Shown: positions 8,355 through 15,714, numbered from the stretch's first letter. The stretch: DNA of 16,372 nt from Flavobacteriia bacterium (GCA_030626085.1 DAOUPQ010000019.1:1-16372); one strand, 5' to 3'. The notes: a model not told the origin generated them from the letters alone. Numbers and translations: made by a program.

Positions 8355-8795
8355 ATGATTGAACAAAAAAAAAGAAACGTTGATAAAAAAATAAAACGCC
8401 AATTATGGTTTTTTATTTTTATGTTCTTCCTATTTATTTTTTTATCGATCAATCATTTTATTCAAGATGATATTCCTCTAAAATATCCAATTTTTGCTTT
8501 CCTTATCGGAATAATTCTAGGAGCTATTTTAAGCAGAATTCAAAATATAACCTGGGACAATAAAGGTCATCAAATAGTAAAAGATTTTGATATGATAGGC
8601 GGAATACTTCTGTTTCTACTCATTCTATTAAATATTTTTAAAAGGGATATCGTTCATGAGTTTGTACACTTAGAACATATAAGTGCAATTACTTTCTCCC
8701 TCAGTGCCGGAATTATGCTTGGTAGGGTATTTACAATCCGACATCAAATTATTGAAATCTTAATTGACAAAGGATTGCGAGAAAAAAAAGAATAA
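8355..8795 (+). CDS. Four-helix integral membrane protein of unknown function
   Basis: I do not recognise the family. The 146 residues start with a strongly basic cytoplasmic tail (residues 4-15, mostly Lys/Arg). Four hydrophobic helices follow at about 17-34, 44-61, 80-95 and 108-124, and the C-terminus is charged. Loop motifs are SRIQNITWDNKGHQIVKDFD (60-79) and a GRVFTIRHQ segment (123-131). His and acidic residues cluster in HEFVHLEH (101-108). The even helix count and positive-inside rule suggest both termini face the cytoplasm. It starts 22 bases after the methyltransferase remnant and probably shares its transcript. Its stop is only three bases from the stop of the convergent secernin-like gene, with no terminator between. 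The composition looks like a genuine gene, not a shadow frame. Confidence 0.85.
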   Translation: MIEQKKRNVDKKIKRQLWFFIFMFFLFIFLSINHFIQDDIPLKYPIFAFLIGIILGAILSRIQNITWDNKGHQIVKDFDMIGGILLFLLILLNIFKRDIVHEFVHLEHISAITFSLSAGIMLGRVFTIRHQIIEILIDKGLREKKE

Positions 8796-8798
8796 TTT

Positions 8799-10112
8799 TT
8801 ATAGAGAAATATTAACTTTTCTATTCAATTTCTTCCAATAATTTTTGTAGATAATATTTGAATTTCTACTACTTTTTAATTCTCTAACTTTTTCAATCCA
8901 TTTTTCTGTCAATTGGTTGTGTTTTTCAAATGCATTTTTTGAAATTTCAAATCCTTTTTTATTCTCAGAACAAACCAAATCTATTAACTCATTTTCAACT
9001 TTATTTCTTTCATTTTTTATAACCTCAATTCTATTCTGGTAATCTTTTATAATCTCACGATGCAATAATTCGTGTTTCCACCAAAAAGAATTCTTATTAA
9101 AAATCGCTCCAAGTGCATCTCCTAAATCAGGAATGACTATACCTTCAAACCAAATTGGTTTAAACATTGAAATACACGGTGCAGATGTTGCTGTAATCCA
9201 GATAGTAAAATTTTCTTTTGTCAAATGTACGATCATTGAACCTGTAGTTTGTGAAGCATTTCGTGTAATTGAATTTCCGGCATGAGCACAAATAGTATTT
9301 CCCAATAAAGGTTTAGAAGGGTTAAAATCATCAGAATTATGATCTCTTAAATGTTCTACAGCTGATCTTACATCAACTTTATTGGAGTTATTCTTTAATA
9401 TTTCATCCGCCCTACCCTTTCTTGTCTTACAAGCTGAAAATGTGGTATATAAAAAATCCGAGAAAACCATTGCAAAGTTAAATTCACCTCTGATCCATTT
9501 TCTTTTTTTTGCATAGGAAATAGCTTCAGGATGAATTTCATCATAATCATTACCAATAGTTAAACCATTACTGATGGCATAATATTCTTTTACTTTTTTG
9601 CTTACCCAAAATTCGCCTGCAGTTTCTATAATCCAGGCTTCATTTTTATCAGCAATTACAAAACTATTATGGTAAAACATGCCTTTGTCCTCATAACCGC
9701 AACTTCCCCCCTGACCATATTTTTGTAAAAGATCAATAATTACTTTTTTTGCTTTTAAAGCTGTGTCAGCGCGTTCTAAAGCTAAACGCAACAGATCCAT
9801 ACCGGTTAGAACTCCCTCTTTTTCTACCTTTATTTTAGTAAAAACAGCTTCATTTCCAATAACAACACCATGTTCATTTACACCCATTTCAGCACCCCAC
9901 ATCCAAAAAGGACGACTTATAATAATATCGTATGTTTTAGCTACTTGTGGAATCTCAATATAAGTACATTTTACTTTTGAATTAGTAATGTACTTTTTTG
10001 AAGAGTGATATTCTATAACTTGTGCTTCATTTGCCTCCCTATCACTATTTTTAGCAAAAATTATCGAGCCATCTTTAGTTGCTTTTGATAAGGCTATAAA
10101 AGTGTCACACAT
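8799..10112 (-). CDS. Secernin-like C69 family peptidase (Ntn hydrolase)
   Basis: N-terminal-nucleophile hydrolase of the peptidase C69/secernin group; the actual substrate is unknown. The protein begins Met-Cys-Asp-Thr-Phe, so removal of Met would expose Cys2 as the catalytic nucleophile. No signal peptide precedes it, which suggests a cytoplasmic enzyme. The KNSDR motif (21-25), a RPFWMWGAEMGVNEHG block in the first third, and YHNSFVIADKNEAWIIETAG in the middle closely follow the secernin pattern. The length of 437 residues is slightly above the roughly 410 of animal secernins, and the last 100 residues are Lys/Glu/Asn-rich helices. It is the last gene of the minus-strand cluster, 56 bases after the kinase-like gene. 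The ATG at 10112 is fixed by the need for Cys at position 2. Dipeptidase activity is the family default but secernins are not proven dipeptidases. Confidence 0.88.
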   Translation of the reverse strand: MCDTFIALSKATKDGSIIFAKNSDREANEAQVIEYHSSKKYITNSKVKCTYIEIPQVAKTYDIIISRPFWMWGAEMGVNEHGVVIGNEAVFTKIKVEKEGVLTGMDLLRLALERADTALKAKKVIIDLLQKYGQGGSCGYEDKGMFYHNSFVIADKNEAWIIETAGEFWVSKKVKEYYAISNGLTIGNDYDEIHPEAISYAKKRKWIRGEFNFAMVFSDFLYTTFSACKTRKGRADEILKNNSNKVDVRSAVEHLRDHNSDDFNPSKPLLGNTICAHAGNSITRNASQTTGSMIVHLTKENFTIWITATSAPCISMFKPIWFEGIVIPDLGDALGAIFNKNSFWWKHELLHREIIKDYQNRIEVIKNERNKVENELIDLVCSENKKGFEISKNAFEKHNQLTEKWIEKVRELKSSRNSNIIYKNYWKKLNRKVNISL

Positions 10113-10168
10113 AATTTTCGATATTTATTGTATGTAAAAACTAATTACTCAATACAAACTTCTTATAG

Positions 10169-11074
10169 CTATCTTTTAATCTTTCCAGGTAAAATAAATT
10201 CGTATTGCTTATTAAAAATACTGGTCGTTATCCATCTATCCATTCGGCGTAAAGCCAAAAATAATTGCCAAATAAACTTGTCATTAGCATAATATTTATC
10301 AACTTCTTTTCGTGTTATTATTTTTTCATTATCAGGCAGAATTTTATTTGCATTTATAATAGTTTTATCAATTAGATCTTGCCTTTTCTCTTTATGTAAA
10401 TTTGCAATTAGATCAATAAATACCAATCGTATATCGTAATATCGATCCATCACTTCTTGCAAAAAAAACTTTCTAATGATCCAGCGTAAAGCTTTGGGGG
10501 TACTGTTCAATAATAACTCCGGATCCAATTGTTCTTCTCCATTAATTTTAAATAGAGGAGTACTTGTATCAAAAAATAAAAGCTTATCGTTAACCAAAGC
10601 CCAATTTGAAACCTGGCCATCAATAGATAATTCAATCTTTGGTTTATTCTTCTTATTAAAATAGTCAACTTTTTTAATATTTAAAAATATATTGTTTAAC
10701 ATTTCTATCGCATTCTCTTTAGAAAGTGTATGTAATTTGTTTTGACACAAATCTTCTTTTTTTAAAGCTTTCTGAGCCAAATACAAAACCACTTTTTTAT
10801 CAGAAATAATAAATATTTTGTCTTTAGGTAAATCTAAACTCGCTTGTTTTAAATAGTTTGTATAAGTATTATAATTATTAGAATAAAGATTGGCTTCCTC
10901 TTTATTGGTAAATAACGGTAATCTTTTAAGTACCCATTCATTATAGGGATCAATTTTGAAAATGGAAGATATTTCGCCAAAACCAACAATTTTAGCCGGA
11001 ATTTTAGAGCTTTCAGGAAATTGTGGGTTCAATCCTTGTTCAAATGATTGAAGAAAATCTTCAGTAATTGGCAT
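10169..11074 (-). CDS. Kinase/phosphotransferase-like protein of unknown substrate
   Basis: I cannot name the family. The order of motifs resembles the protein-kinase/aminoglycoside-phosphotransferase fold. A glycine-rich loop GFGEISSIF is at residues 31-39, with a strand Lys in EWVLKRLP (Lys50). A region resembling the catalytic loop, DGQVSN, is at 152-157 (Asp152, Asn157), and a possible metal-binding Asp lies in LLFFDTSTP (Asp169). The spacing from Asp152 through Asn157 to Asp169 is what that fold would give, but the HGD-type motif is reduced to IDG, so activity is uncertain. The remaining C-terminal half is basic and helical. The gene starts six bases after the aminotransferase stop and is certainly co-transcribed with it; the secernin-like gene follows. 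The fold is inferred from motifs; the function is unknown. Confidence 0.75.
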   Translation of the reverse strand: MPITEDFLQSFEQGLNPQFPESSKIPAKIVGFGEISSIFKIDPYNEWVLKRLPLFTNKEEANLYSNNYNTYTNYLKQASLDLPKDKIFIISDKKVVLYLAQKALKKEDLCQNKLHTLSKENAIEMLNNIFLNIKKVDYFNKKNKPKIELSIDGQVSNWALVNDKLLFFDTSTPLFKINGEEQLDPELLLNSTPKALRWIIRKFFLQEVMDRYYDIRLVFIDLIANLHKEKRQDLIDKTIINANKILPDNEKIITRKEVDKYYANDKFIWQLFLALRRMDRWITTSIFNKQYEFILPGKIKR

Positions 11075-11080
11075 AAAATA

Positions 11081-12382
11081 CTATTTAAAAAAGGATGTTA
11101 TATTTTCTTTTATTTTCAATGCAGTATGTAAAACTCTGGCTTCATTAAAGGCTCTGTCTAATTGTTTGATCACGTGTTTTATATCTTTTTCATCCATAAC
11201 CAATGGCGGTAAAAATTGCACCACCGAAGTGTCATTATTGGCATAAATTATTAACAATTCATTGTCGTAAGCAGCTTTTGTCATAATCGGCCCAGCCATA
11301 TCATCTTTTAATTCTAATCCCATCATCAAACCCAATCGTCTAATTCCAATAAAAAAACTTTGATGTCTTTTCTGTAATTTTCCCAGTTCAATATTAAAGA
11401 GATCCGAAAGATAATTTACATGTTGTAAAAATTTCTTTTCAGAAGTGATTTCTAAAACTTTAAGTGCAACCAGACAACCAAGTTCGGCTCCACCCGAAGT
11501 TGAAATATGAATAAACGGATCGTCATGAAAAACAGATTCCAACTTTTTATCGATCACCGTTGCACTAATTGGGTAAATTCCACCTGATAAACCTTTTGCC
11601 AAAACCACAATATCGGGTATTACATTAAAATGTTCAAATGCCCAAAGTTTTCCTGTTCTTCCCAAACCAGCTTGTACTTCATCTAAGATCAATAAAGTTC
11701 CATTATTTTCACATAATTCTTTAACCTTTTTTAGATATCCCTCTTTTGGCAAAGGCATTCCTAAAGTTGCCGGAATAGTTTCTAAAATAACCGTAGCGAC
11801 ATCCTGATCTAAGACATTTTGCAGAGCTTCTAAATTATTAAACGGAATTTGTAAAAAATCATTAGAATCCAATAAAAACGGTGTTTTATATTGATCATCT
11901 CCTGTTTGCACTGATAAGCCTGTATGACCGTGATAACCTCCTTTAACCGAAATTATTTTCTTTCTTTTAGTGTAAGCACGAGCAATTTTTAAAGCAAGAT
12001 CAATGGCTTCTCCACCACTAACTCCAAAAATTGAATAATCTAAATCGCCAGGCATTAATTGTGCAATCTTTACAGCCAAATCCGCTCTTGGCTTACTCAT
12101 TAAGTGATGGTTACCAATATCATAAAAATTAAGTTTCTCTTCTAATAAGTTTACAATTTCTTTATTGCGATGACCTAAATTAAAAACACCCCCATTAGAA
12201 TGTAAGTTGAATATCCTTTTCTTTCCATCAATATCAAATAACCACGGACCTTCACGATATCCCATAACAAAATCCATTTTATATTTCTTATAAAAATCAA
12301 CTTTCCCTGATGATACATGTTCTTTATACAATTTTATGACTTGCTTTTTATCTTCAGAAGATTCACTTTTTTTTAAGAACAT
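11081..12382 (-). CDS. Class III PLP-dependent aminotransferase
   Basis: Fold-type I, class III enzyme of the ornithine/4-aminobutyrate/acetylornithine aminotransferase group. The 433 residues show the phosphate-binding VSGGEAID (121-128, with Gly124 where many members have Ser), the ring-stacking YHGHTG (150-155), LDEVQAGLGRTG (233-244, Asp234 contacting the pyridine nitrogen) and the Schiff-base Lys263 in LAKGLSGG. The first 45 residues are charged and helical, as in longer members. The true amino donor cannot be read from sequence. Two class III outcomes remain possible: an omega-aminotransferase, or a PLP phospholyase of the type that works with an APH-fold kinase. The second is worth noting because a kinase-like gene follows after six bases. 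A 45-codon membrane ORF ends 15 bases upstream, on the same strand. Confidence 0.92.
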   Translation of the reverse strand: MFLKKSESSEDKKQVIKLYKEHVSSGKVDFYKKYKMDFVMGYREGPWLFDIDGKKRIFNLHSNGGVFNLGHRNKEIVNLLEEKLNFYDIGNHHLMSKPRADLAVKIAQLMPGDLDYSIFGVSGGEAIDLALKIARAYTKRKKIISVKGGYHGHTGLSVQTGDDQYKTPFLLDSNDFLQIPFNNLEALQNVLDQDVATVILETIPATLGMPLPKEGYLKKVKELCENNGTLLILDEVQAGLGRTGKLWAFEHFNVIPDIVVLAKGLSGGIYPISATVIDKKLESVFHDDPFIHISTSGGAELGCLVALKVLEITSEKKFLQHVNYLSDLFNIELGKLQKRHQSFFIGIRRLGLMMGLELKDDMAGPIMTKAAYDNELLIIYANNDTSVVQFLPPLVMDEKDIKHVIKQLDRAFNEARVLHTALKIKENITSFFK

Positions 12383-12397
12383 ACTCTTTTTTAGATT

Positions 12398-12535
12398 TTA
12401 CTGAACTACAAATAAACTTTCAATTATTCTATCAATATTTAAAAAGACAACAATTATAATGATTAGTATTATCACTAAAATAATGGCTCTTTTATAGTTT
12501 GGTTTCTTCCGTTTTACAAATTTTGGATCTATCAT
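12398..12535 (-). CDS. 45-residue single-helix membrane microprotein
   Basis: A short ORF translated from the minus strand, with ATG at 12535-12533 and TAA ending at 12398. The N-terminus is basic (MIDPKFVKRKKPNYKR, residues 1-16). It is followed by an uninterrupted helix of Ile/Val/Leu (17-32) and a short tail containing Asn-Ile-Asp-Arg. This is the layout of an N-in, single-pass inner-membrane peptide. It sits in the middle of the minus-strand operon, 20 bases after the mnmD stop and 15 bases before the aminotransferase start, which accounts for the otherwise unexplained gap. The codon use (ATA, ATT, TTA, AAA) resembles its neighbours. I recognise no family. An Ile-rich segment can arise by chance in AT-rich DNA, so conservation would be the deciding evidence. 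Confidence 0.6.
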   Translation of the reverse strand: MIDPKFVKRKKPNYKRAIILVIILIIIIVVFLNIDRIIESLFVVQ

Positions 12536-12555
12536 ATTTTTAAACTTTAAGCTAT

Positions 12556-13221
12556 TCAAATTTTTCTCCCCCTCAGCATTTCACGTTTTCCGGGTGGTCC
12601 GGGTAATCTTTCAACTTCAAAGCCTACACTTTGCATGGCTCTACGTACACTTCCTTTTGCAGAGTAAGTTACTAAAATTCCTTTATTTTTAAGTGCATCA
12701 TACATCTTTTTAAAAATGTCTTCTGTCCACAATTCAGGTTGAACTCTTGCTCCAAAAGCATCAAAATAAATTAAATTAAATTTATTCTCATCATTTATTT
12801 CTTTAAAAAATTGTTTCCTTTTCTTTATTGTAAAATTTGAATTAATTTCAATTTTTTTATTCCATTCTATCTTATGAATCTTTTTAAAAATATTTTTATA
12901 GTCAGCTGCAATCAATTCCTCAACGTAATTCAACTGAGATATTTCTTCCGCTTTAAGCGGAAATGCTTCTACTCCATCATAATCAATTTGCAAATTTCGT
13001 TTTTGTGATTCTAAAAAAGTAATAAAACAATTTAAACCGGTTCCTAAACCTATTTCAAGGATTTCAATTTTAGACCCATCATCAAATAGATCTAAACCAT
13101 TTTTAATAAAAACATGATACGCTTCATTAATTGCTCCATGCTTTGAATGATAATGTTCATCCCAATCCGGTAAGTAAATACTTGAAGAACCATCGTTGGT
13201 TTGTATAATAATTCTTTTCAC
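12556..13221 (-). CDS. mnmD: tRNA 5-methylaminomethyl-2-thiouridine methyltransferase MnmD
   Basis: SAM-dependent enzyme that methylates the aminomethyl group on wobble uridine 34 of certain tRNAs, the last step of mnm5s2U formation. It corresponds to the N-terminal half of the bifunctional enterobacterial MnmC, without the FAD oxidase half. Among the 221 residues, the N-terminal pattern with YLPDWDEHYHSKHGA (16-30) is typical. The SAM motif EIGLGTGLN is at 56-64, the acidic ribose-binding position in DGVEAFPL (82-89), and the MnmC-type active-site block DAFGARVQPELW at 153-164. The C-terminal LPGPPGKREMLRGRK is characteristic. It is the first gene of the minus-strand cluster and is divergent from ilvE. 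A good -7 box lies 20 bases upstream. Confidence 0.93.
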   Translation of the reverse strand: MKRIIIQTNDGSSSIYLPDWDEHYHSKHGAINEAYHVFIKNGLDLFDDGSKIEILEIGLGTGLNCFITFLESQKRNLQIDYDGVEAFPLKAEEISQLNYVEELIAADYKNIFKKIHKIEWNKKIEINSNFTIKKRKQFFKEINDENKFNLIYFDAFGARVQPELWTEDIFKKMYDALKNKGILVTYSAKGSVRRAMQSVGFEVERLPGPPGKREMLRGRKI

Positions 13222-13240
13222 ATTATAGAATTTATAATTT

Positions 13241-13248
13241 CAAAGATA
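13241..13248 (-). promoter_or_regulatory. Candidate -7 box of the mnmD operon promoter
   Basis: Reads TATCTTTG on the minus strand, an exact TAnnTTTG match. It gives a predicted start near 13234 and a leader of about 13 bases before the mnmD ATG. No clear -33 element is seen. It probably drives the downstream microprotein, aminotransferase, kinase-like and perhaps secernin-like genes. Confidence 0.5.
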
Positions 13249-13280
13249 CGAAATGTTAATTCTTTAAGAATTAGAGAATA

Positions 13281-13302
13281 AATGCAATTATAATTAAGCA
13301 TT
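13281..13302. repeat. Inverted repeat upstream of ilvE, possible operator
   Basis: AATGC and GCATT flank a self-complementary AATTATAATT core, with two extra A residues on one side. It lies between the diverging mnmD and ilvE -7 boxes and ends six bases before the ilvE box, where a regulator would block or contact polymerase. An AT-rich palindrome of this size may also occur by chance. Confidence 0.35.
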
Positions 13303-13308
13303 ATTCAG

Positions 13309-13316
13309 TAAATTTG
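13309..13316 (+). promoter_or_regulatory. Candidate -7 box of the ilvE promoter
   Basis: TAAATTTG, an exact TAnnTTTG match, 16 bases before the ilvE ATG. The leader would therefore be about 10 bases. No TTTG is found at -33; the spacer is occupied by the inverted repeat. Confidence 0.55.
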
Positions 13317-13332
13317 TATAAAATAATATGTC

Positions 13333-14403
13333 ATGAGTATAGATTTAACTACAAAAATTAAGATAAAAAAGGCTGCTATTTCAAAAATTAAAAATGTTGA
13401 TTTTGATCATTTACCTTTTGGTCAAGTTTTTACTGATCATATGTTTATTTGTGATTATAAAGATGGAAAATGGCAACAAGCTCAAATAATGCCTTATCAA
13501 AATATCAGTTTAGATCCTTCTTCCAAAATTTTTCATTATGGTCAATCTGTATTTGAAGGCATGAAGGCCTATAAAGATGATAATGATAAAGTGTGGTTAT
13601 TCCGCCCTTTAGAAAATCAAAAAAGAATAAATATTTCTTCTAAAAGGATGGCTATTCCTGAATTTCCTGAAGATTTATTTATGCAAGGTTTAAAAGAACT
13701 CTTAAAAATTGATAATGCCTGGATCCCTACTACTGATGGTAGTTCATTATATATTCGTCCATATGTATTTGCAACTGGTAAAGGCGTTCATGCTTCTCCT
13801 TCTGACGAATATAAATTTATAATAATTTGTGCTCCTTCAGGCCCTTATTTTTCAGGAAAAGTAAAAGTTTTAATTGAACAACATTATTCTCGTTCTGCAA
13901 ATGGTGGAGTTGGTTTTGCTAAAGCAGGAGGGAATTATGGCGGTCAATTTTACCCTACACAACTGGCTATTAATAAAGGATACCAACAAATAATCTGGAC
14001 GGATGCAACTTCACATGAATATATCGAAGAAGCAGGTGCAATGAATATTTTTATAAGAATAGGTGACACTTTATTAACAGCGCCAACCAGTGATAGAATT
14101 TTAGATGGTGTAACCAGAAAAAGCATTATTGATATTGCTAAAGATGAAGGCATTCCTGTTGAAGTGAGAAAAATTAAAGTAAGTGAAATTATTGAAGCAT
14201 TTAAAAAAGGAACGCTTAAAGAAATGTTTGGTGCAGGTACAGCAGCAGTAATTTCACCAATTTCAGGGTTTGGATTTGAAGGAACAGATTACGATTTACC
14301 CATAATTGAAAATAATTATGCCAGAAGATTTAAAAAACGTATTACTGATATCCAATACAATCGTGCCGAAGATAAATTTGGTTGGCGATATGAAGTGAAA
14401 TAA
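13333..14403 (+). CDS. ilvE: Branched-chain amino acid aminotransferase
   Basis: Class IV (fold type IV) PLP enzyme exchanging the amino group between Leu/Ile/Val and 2-oxoglutarate, the last step of their synthesis or the first of their breakdown; cytoplasmic. At 356 residues it has the length of the longer, type II bacterial and mitochondrial form. The FHYGQSVFEGMKAY block (67-80), RPYVFATG (142-149) and the Schiff-base lysine motif GFAKAGGNYGG (Lys197) are all present. The EYIEEAGAMNIF segment (229-240) and LDGVTRKS follow as expected. A tiny out-of-frame ATG-TCA-TGA starts five bases ahead of the true ATG and overlaps it. The gene ends 12 bases from the stop of the convergent pyrophosphohydrolase gene. 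Confidence 0.95.
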   Translation: MSIDLTTKIKIKKAAISKIKNVDFDHLPFGQVFTDHMFICDYKDGKWQQAQIMPYQNISLDPSSKIFHYGQSVFEGMKAYKDDNDKVWLFRPLENQKRINISSKRMAIPEFPEDLFMQGLKELLKIDNAWIPTTDGSSLYIRPYVFATGKGVHASPSDEYKFIIICAPSGPYFSGKVKVLIEQHYSRSANGGVGFAKAGGNYGGQFYPTQLAINKGYQQIIWTDATSHEYIEEAGAMNIFIRIGDTLLTAPTSDRILDGVTRKSIIDIAKDEGIPVEVRKIKVSEIIEAFKKGTLKEMFGAGTAAVISPISGFGFEGTDYDLPIIENNYARRFKKRITDIQYNRAEDKFGWRYEVK

Positions 14404-14415
14404 CCACCCGCTGAA

Positions 14416-14802
14416 TTATTCTCTTAAAATATTTTTTAGATCCGGCGGTAAATAATCAGGTCCTTTCAATATTTTTCCATCTTCACGGTAAACCGGTTTA
14501 CTATCTTCACCCATTTTGCTCATATTACTTCGTTGAATTTCATCAAAAACAGCTTCTATTTTGTCTTGTAAACCATGTTCTACTATTGTCCCAAAAATGA
14601 TATACAACATATCTCCCAATGCATCAGCAACTTTAACCAGATCGCCATTTTTAGCAGCTTCAAGATATTCGTTATTTTCTTCTACCATTAAATTATAACG
14701 CAATGTTATCAATTCTTCTGATAACTTAGCAGTTGGCTTATCACTTACTCCTAAACCAAAAGTTTCATGAAATTTTTGTACTGCTTTAATTTTGTTTTTC
14801 AT
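14416..14802 (-). CDS. MazG/PRA-PH-type nucleoside triphosphate pyrophosphohydrolase
   Basis: All-alpha NTP pyrophosphatase that splits (d)NTPs or similar nucleotides to monophosphate plus pyrophosphate, often as house-cleaning. The 128 residues carry the family's Mg-binding acidic clusters: EENNE at 41-45 (Glu41, Glu42, Glu45), and DALGD at 60-64 (Asp60, Asp64) on the next helix. The C-terminal tail with KMGEDSKPVYREDGKILKGP resembles phage and bacterial members that act on nucleotides with a HisE-like fold. The natural substrate cannot be deduced. The start ATG at 14802 is 19 bases after the SDR stop on the same strand, so the two genes form a small operon. It converges on ilvE with 12 bases between stops. 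Confidence 0.88.
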   Translation of the reverse strand: MKNKIKAVQKFHETFGLGVSDKPTAKLSEELITLRYNLMVEENNEYLEAAKNGDLVKVADALGDMLYIIFGTIVEHGLQDKIEAVFDEIQRSNMSKMGEDSKPVYREDGKILKGPDYLPPDLKNILRE

Positions 14803-14821
14803 TATTAATTTTAATAAAAAT

Positions 14822-15538
14822 TTATGTTTTCATTATTAAACTAGCAGGTAAAATACGCATCATAAAAGCGATTGCTCTCCACCTTTTAGTTATATAAACT
14901 TTTTTCTTTTTACGTTTAATGGCACTGTAAATCTGTTTTGTTGCTTTTTCTAAAGATGCCATTCCAAAAGTATCTCCCAATGCCAATTTAGTATCTATAA
15001 AACCAGGTGCAATATCAGTAATGTAAATATTTGCTTTACTGCGTTTTGCTTTCATCCAAAGTGATTCTAAATAATTATTTTGAAATGCTTTTGAAGCAAA
15101 ATAGGCTGGAACATGACGATTTCCTCTAATGCCTGCAACTGATGAAATGCCAACTAAATGACCAAAACCTTGCTGTTTAAAAAAATTATAGGCCAAACCG
15201 TAGATCTTAACTGCCCCAAGTACATTTGTTTGTAGTGTCGGATTTTCTTTTTTCCATTCAAGATCGTAATTTGGTTCGGCAATTCCAGAACTATAAACCA
15301 CTAAATCAATAGTTTTTAATTCATCAATTAATTCCTTAAAAACCTTTTCGGAGGAATCTAATTCAGTAACATCATGCTTTTTAATCACATAATTATTTGA
15401 ATTATCTTTTTGTATCTCCTTTAGTTTTTCTTCCCTTCGCCCTGTAATGGCAACTTTGTATCCATCTTTTACCAATAGTTTTGCCAATTCTTTTCCTATT
15501 CCTGATGTTGCTCCAAAAACTATCGCATTTTTACCCAT
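14822..15538 (-). CDS. Short-chain dehydrogenase/reductase (SDR family)
   Basis: Classical SDR oxidoreductase using NAD(P) on an unknown carbonyl or alcohol substrate. The cofactor motif GATSGIG is at residues 9-15. Arg34 and Arg35 after the second strand (ITGRREEK) favour NADPH. The catalytic set is Asn105, Ser133 in GISSVAG, Tyr146 and Lys150 in PAYFASK, with the usual 13-residue Ser-to-Tyr spacing. The NNAG motif is replaced by YSSG (82-85), a common variation. The C-terminus is unusual: after a very basic stretch (KRKKKK near 208-213) comes a hydrophobic tail AIAFMMRILPASLIM, suggesting contact with the membrane. The protein has 238 residues. It is the first gene of a two-gene minus operon, and hypB diverges from it. 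Confidence 0.92.
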   Translation of the reverse strand: MGKNAIVFGATSGIGKELAKLLVKDGYKVAITGRREEKLKEIQKDNSNNYVIKKHDVTELDSSEKVFKELIDELKTIDLVVYSSGIAEPNYDLEWKKENPTLQTNVLGAVKIYGLAYNFFKQQGFGHLVGISSVAGIRGNRHVPAYFASKAFQNNYLESLWMKAKRSKANIYITDIAPGFIDTKLALGDTFGMASLEKATKQIYSAIKRKKKKVYITKRWRAIAFMMRILPASLIMKT

Positions 15539-15634
15539 TTTATGAAATTTAATCTAAATTTACAGCTTTAAATATAACTAAAATGTTTGGCAAAGAGCGA
15601 ATAATTTTTACCAGTCTTTTTACTTTAACTCCTT

Positions 15635-15694
15635 TAAATTTGCCAATGTTCCATTAAATTTGTAGTAGTAACAATTTAATTATTGATATATTTG
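15635..15694 (+). promoter_or_regulatory. hypB promoter region with three tandem -7 boxes
   Basis: Three exact TAnnTTTG matches occur on the plus strand: TAAATTTG at 15635-15642 and 15655-15662, and TATATTTG at 15687-15694. The last is 20 bases before the hypB ATG and is the best placed. The TTTG at 15659-15662 could also act as its -33 element, although the 24-base gap is a little longer than usual. The 176-base gap between the SDR and hypB holds no ORF I would defend. Confidence 0.5.
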
Positions 15695-15714
15695 ACAGAT
15701 AAAAAACAGCTATT

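Noticed and set aside
13328..13336. Three-codon upstream ORF (ATG-TCA-TGA) overlapping the ilvE start
   Set aside because: Too short to separate from chance; no peptide or leader structure suggests attenuation.
15587..15646. Eight-base inverted repeat TTGGCAAA/TTTGCCAA in the SDR-hypB gap
   Set aside because: The arms are short and 44 bases apart; chance is a sufficient explanation without conservation data.
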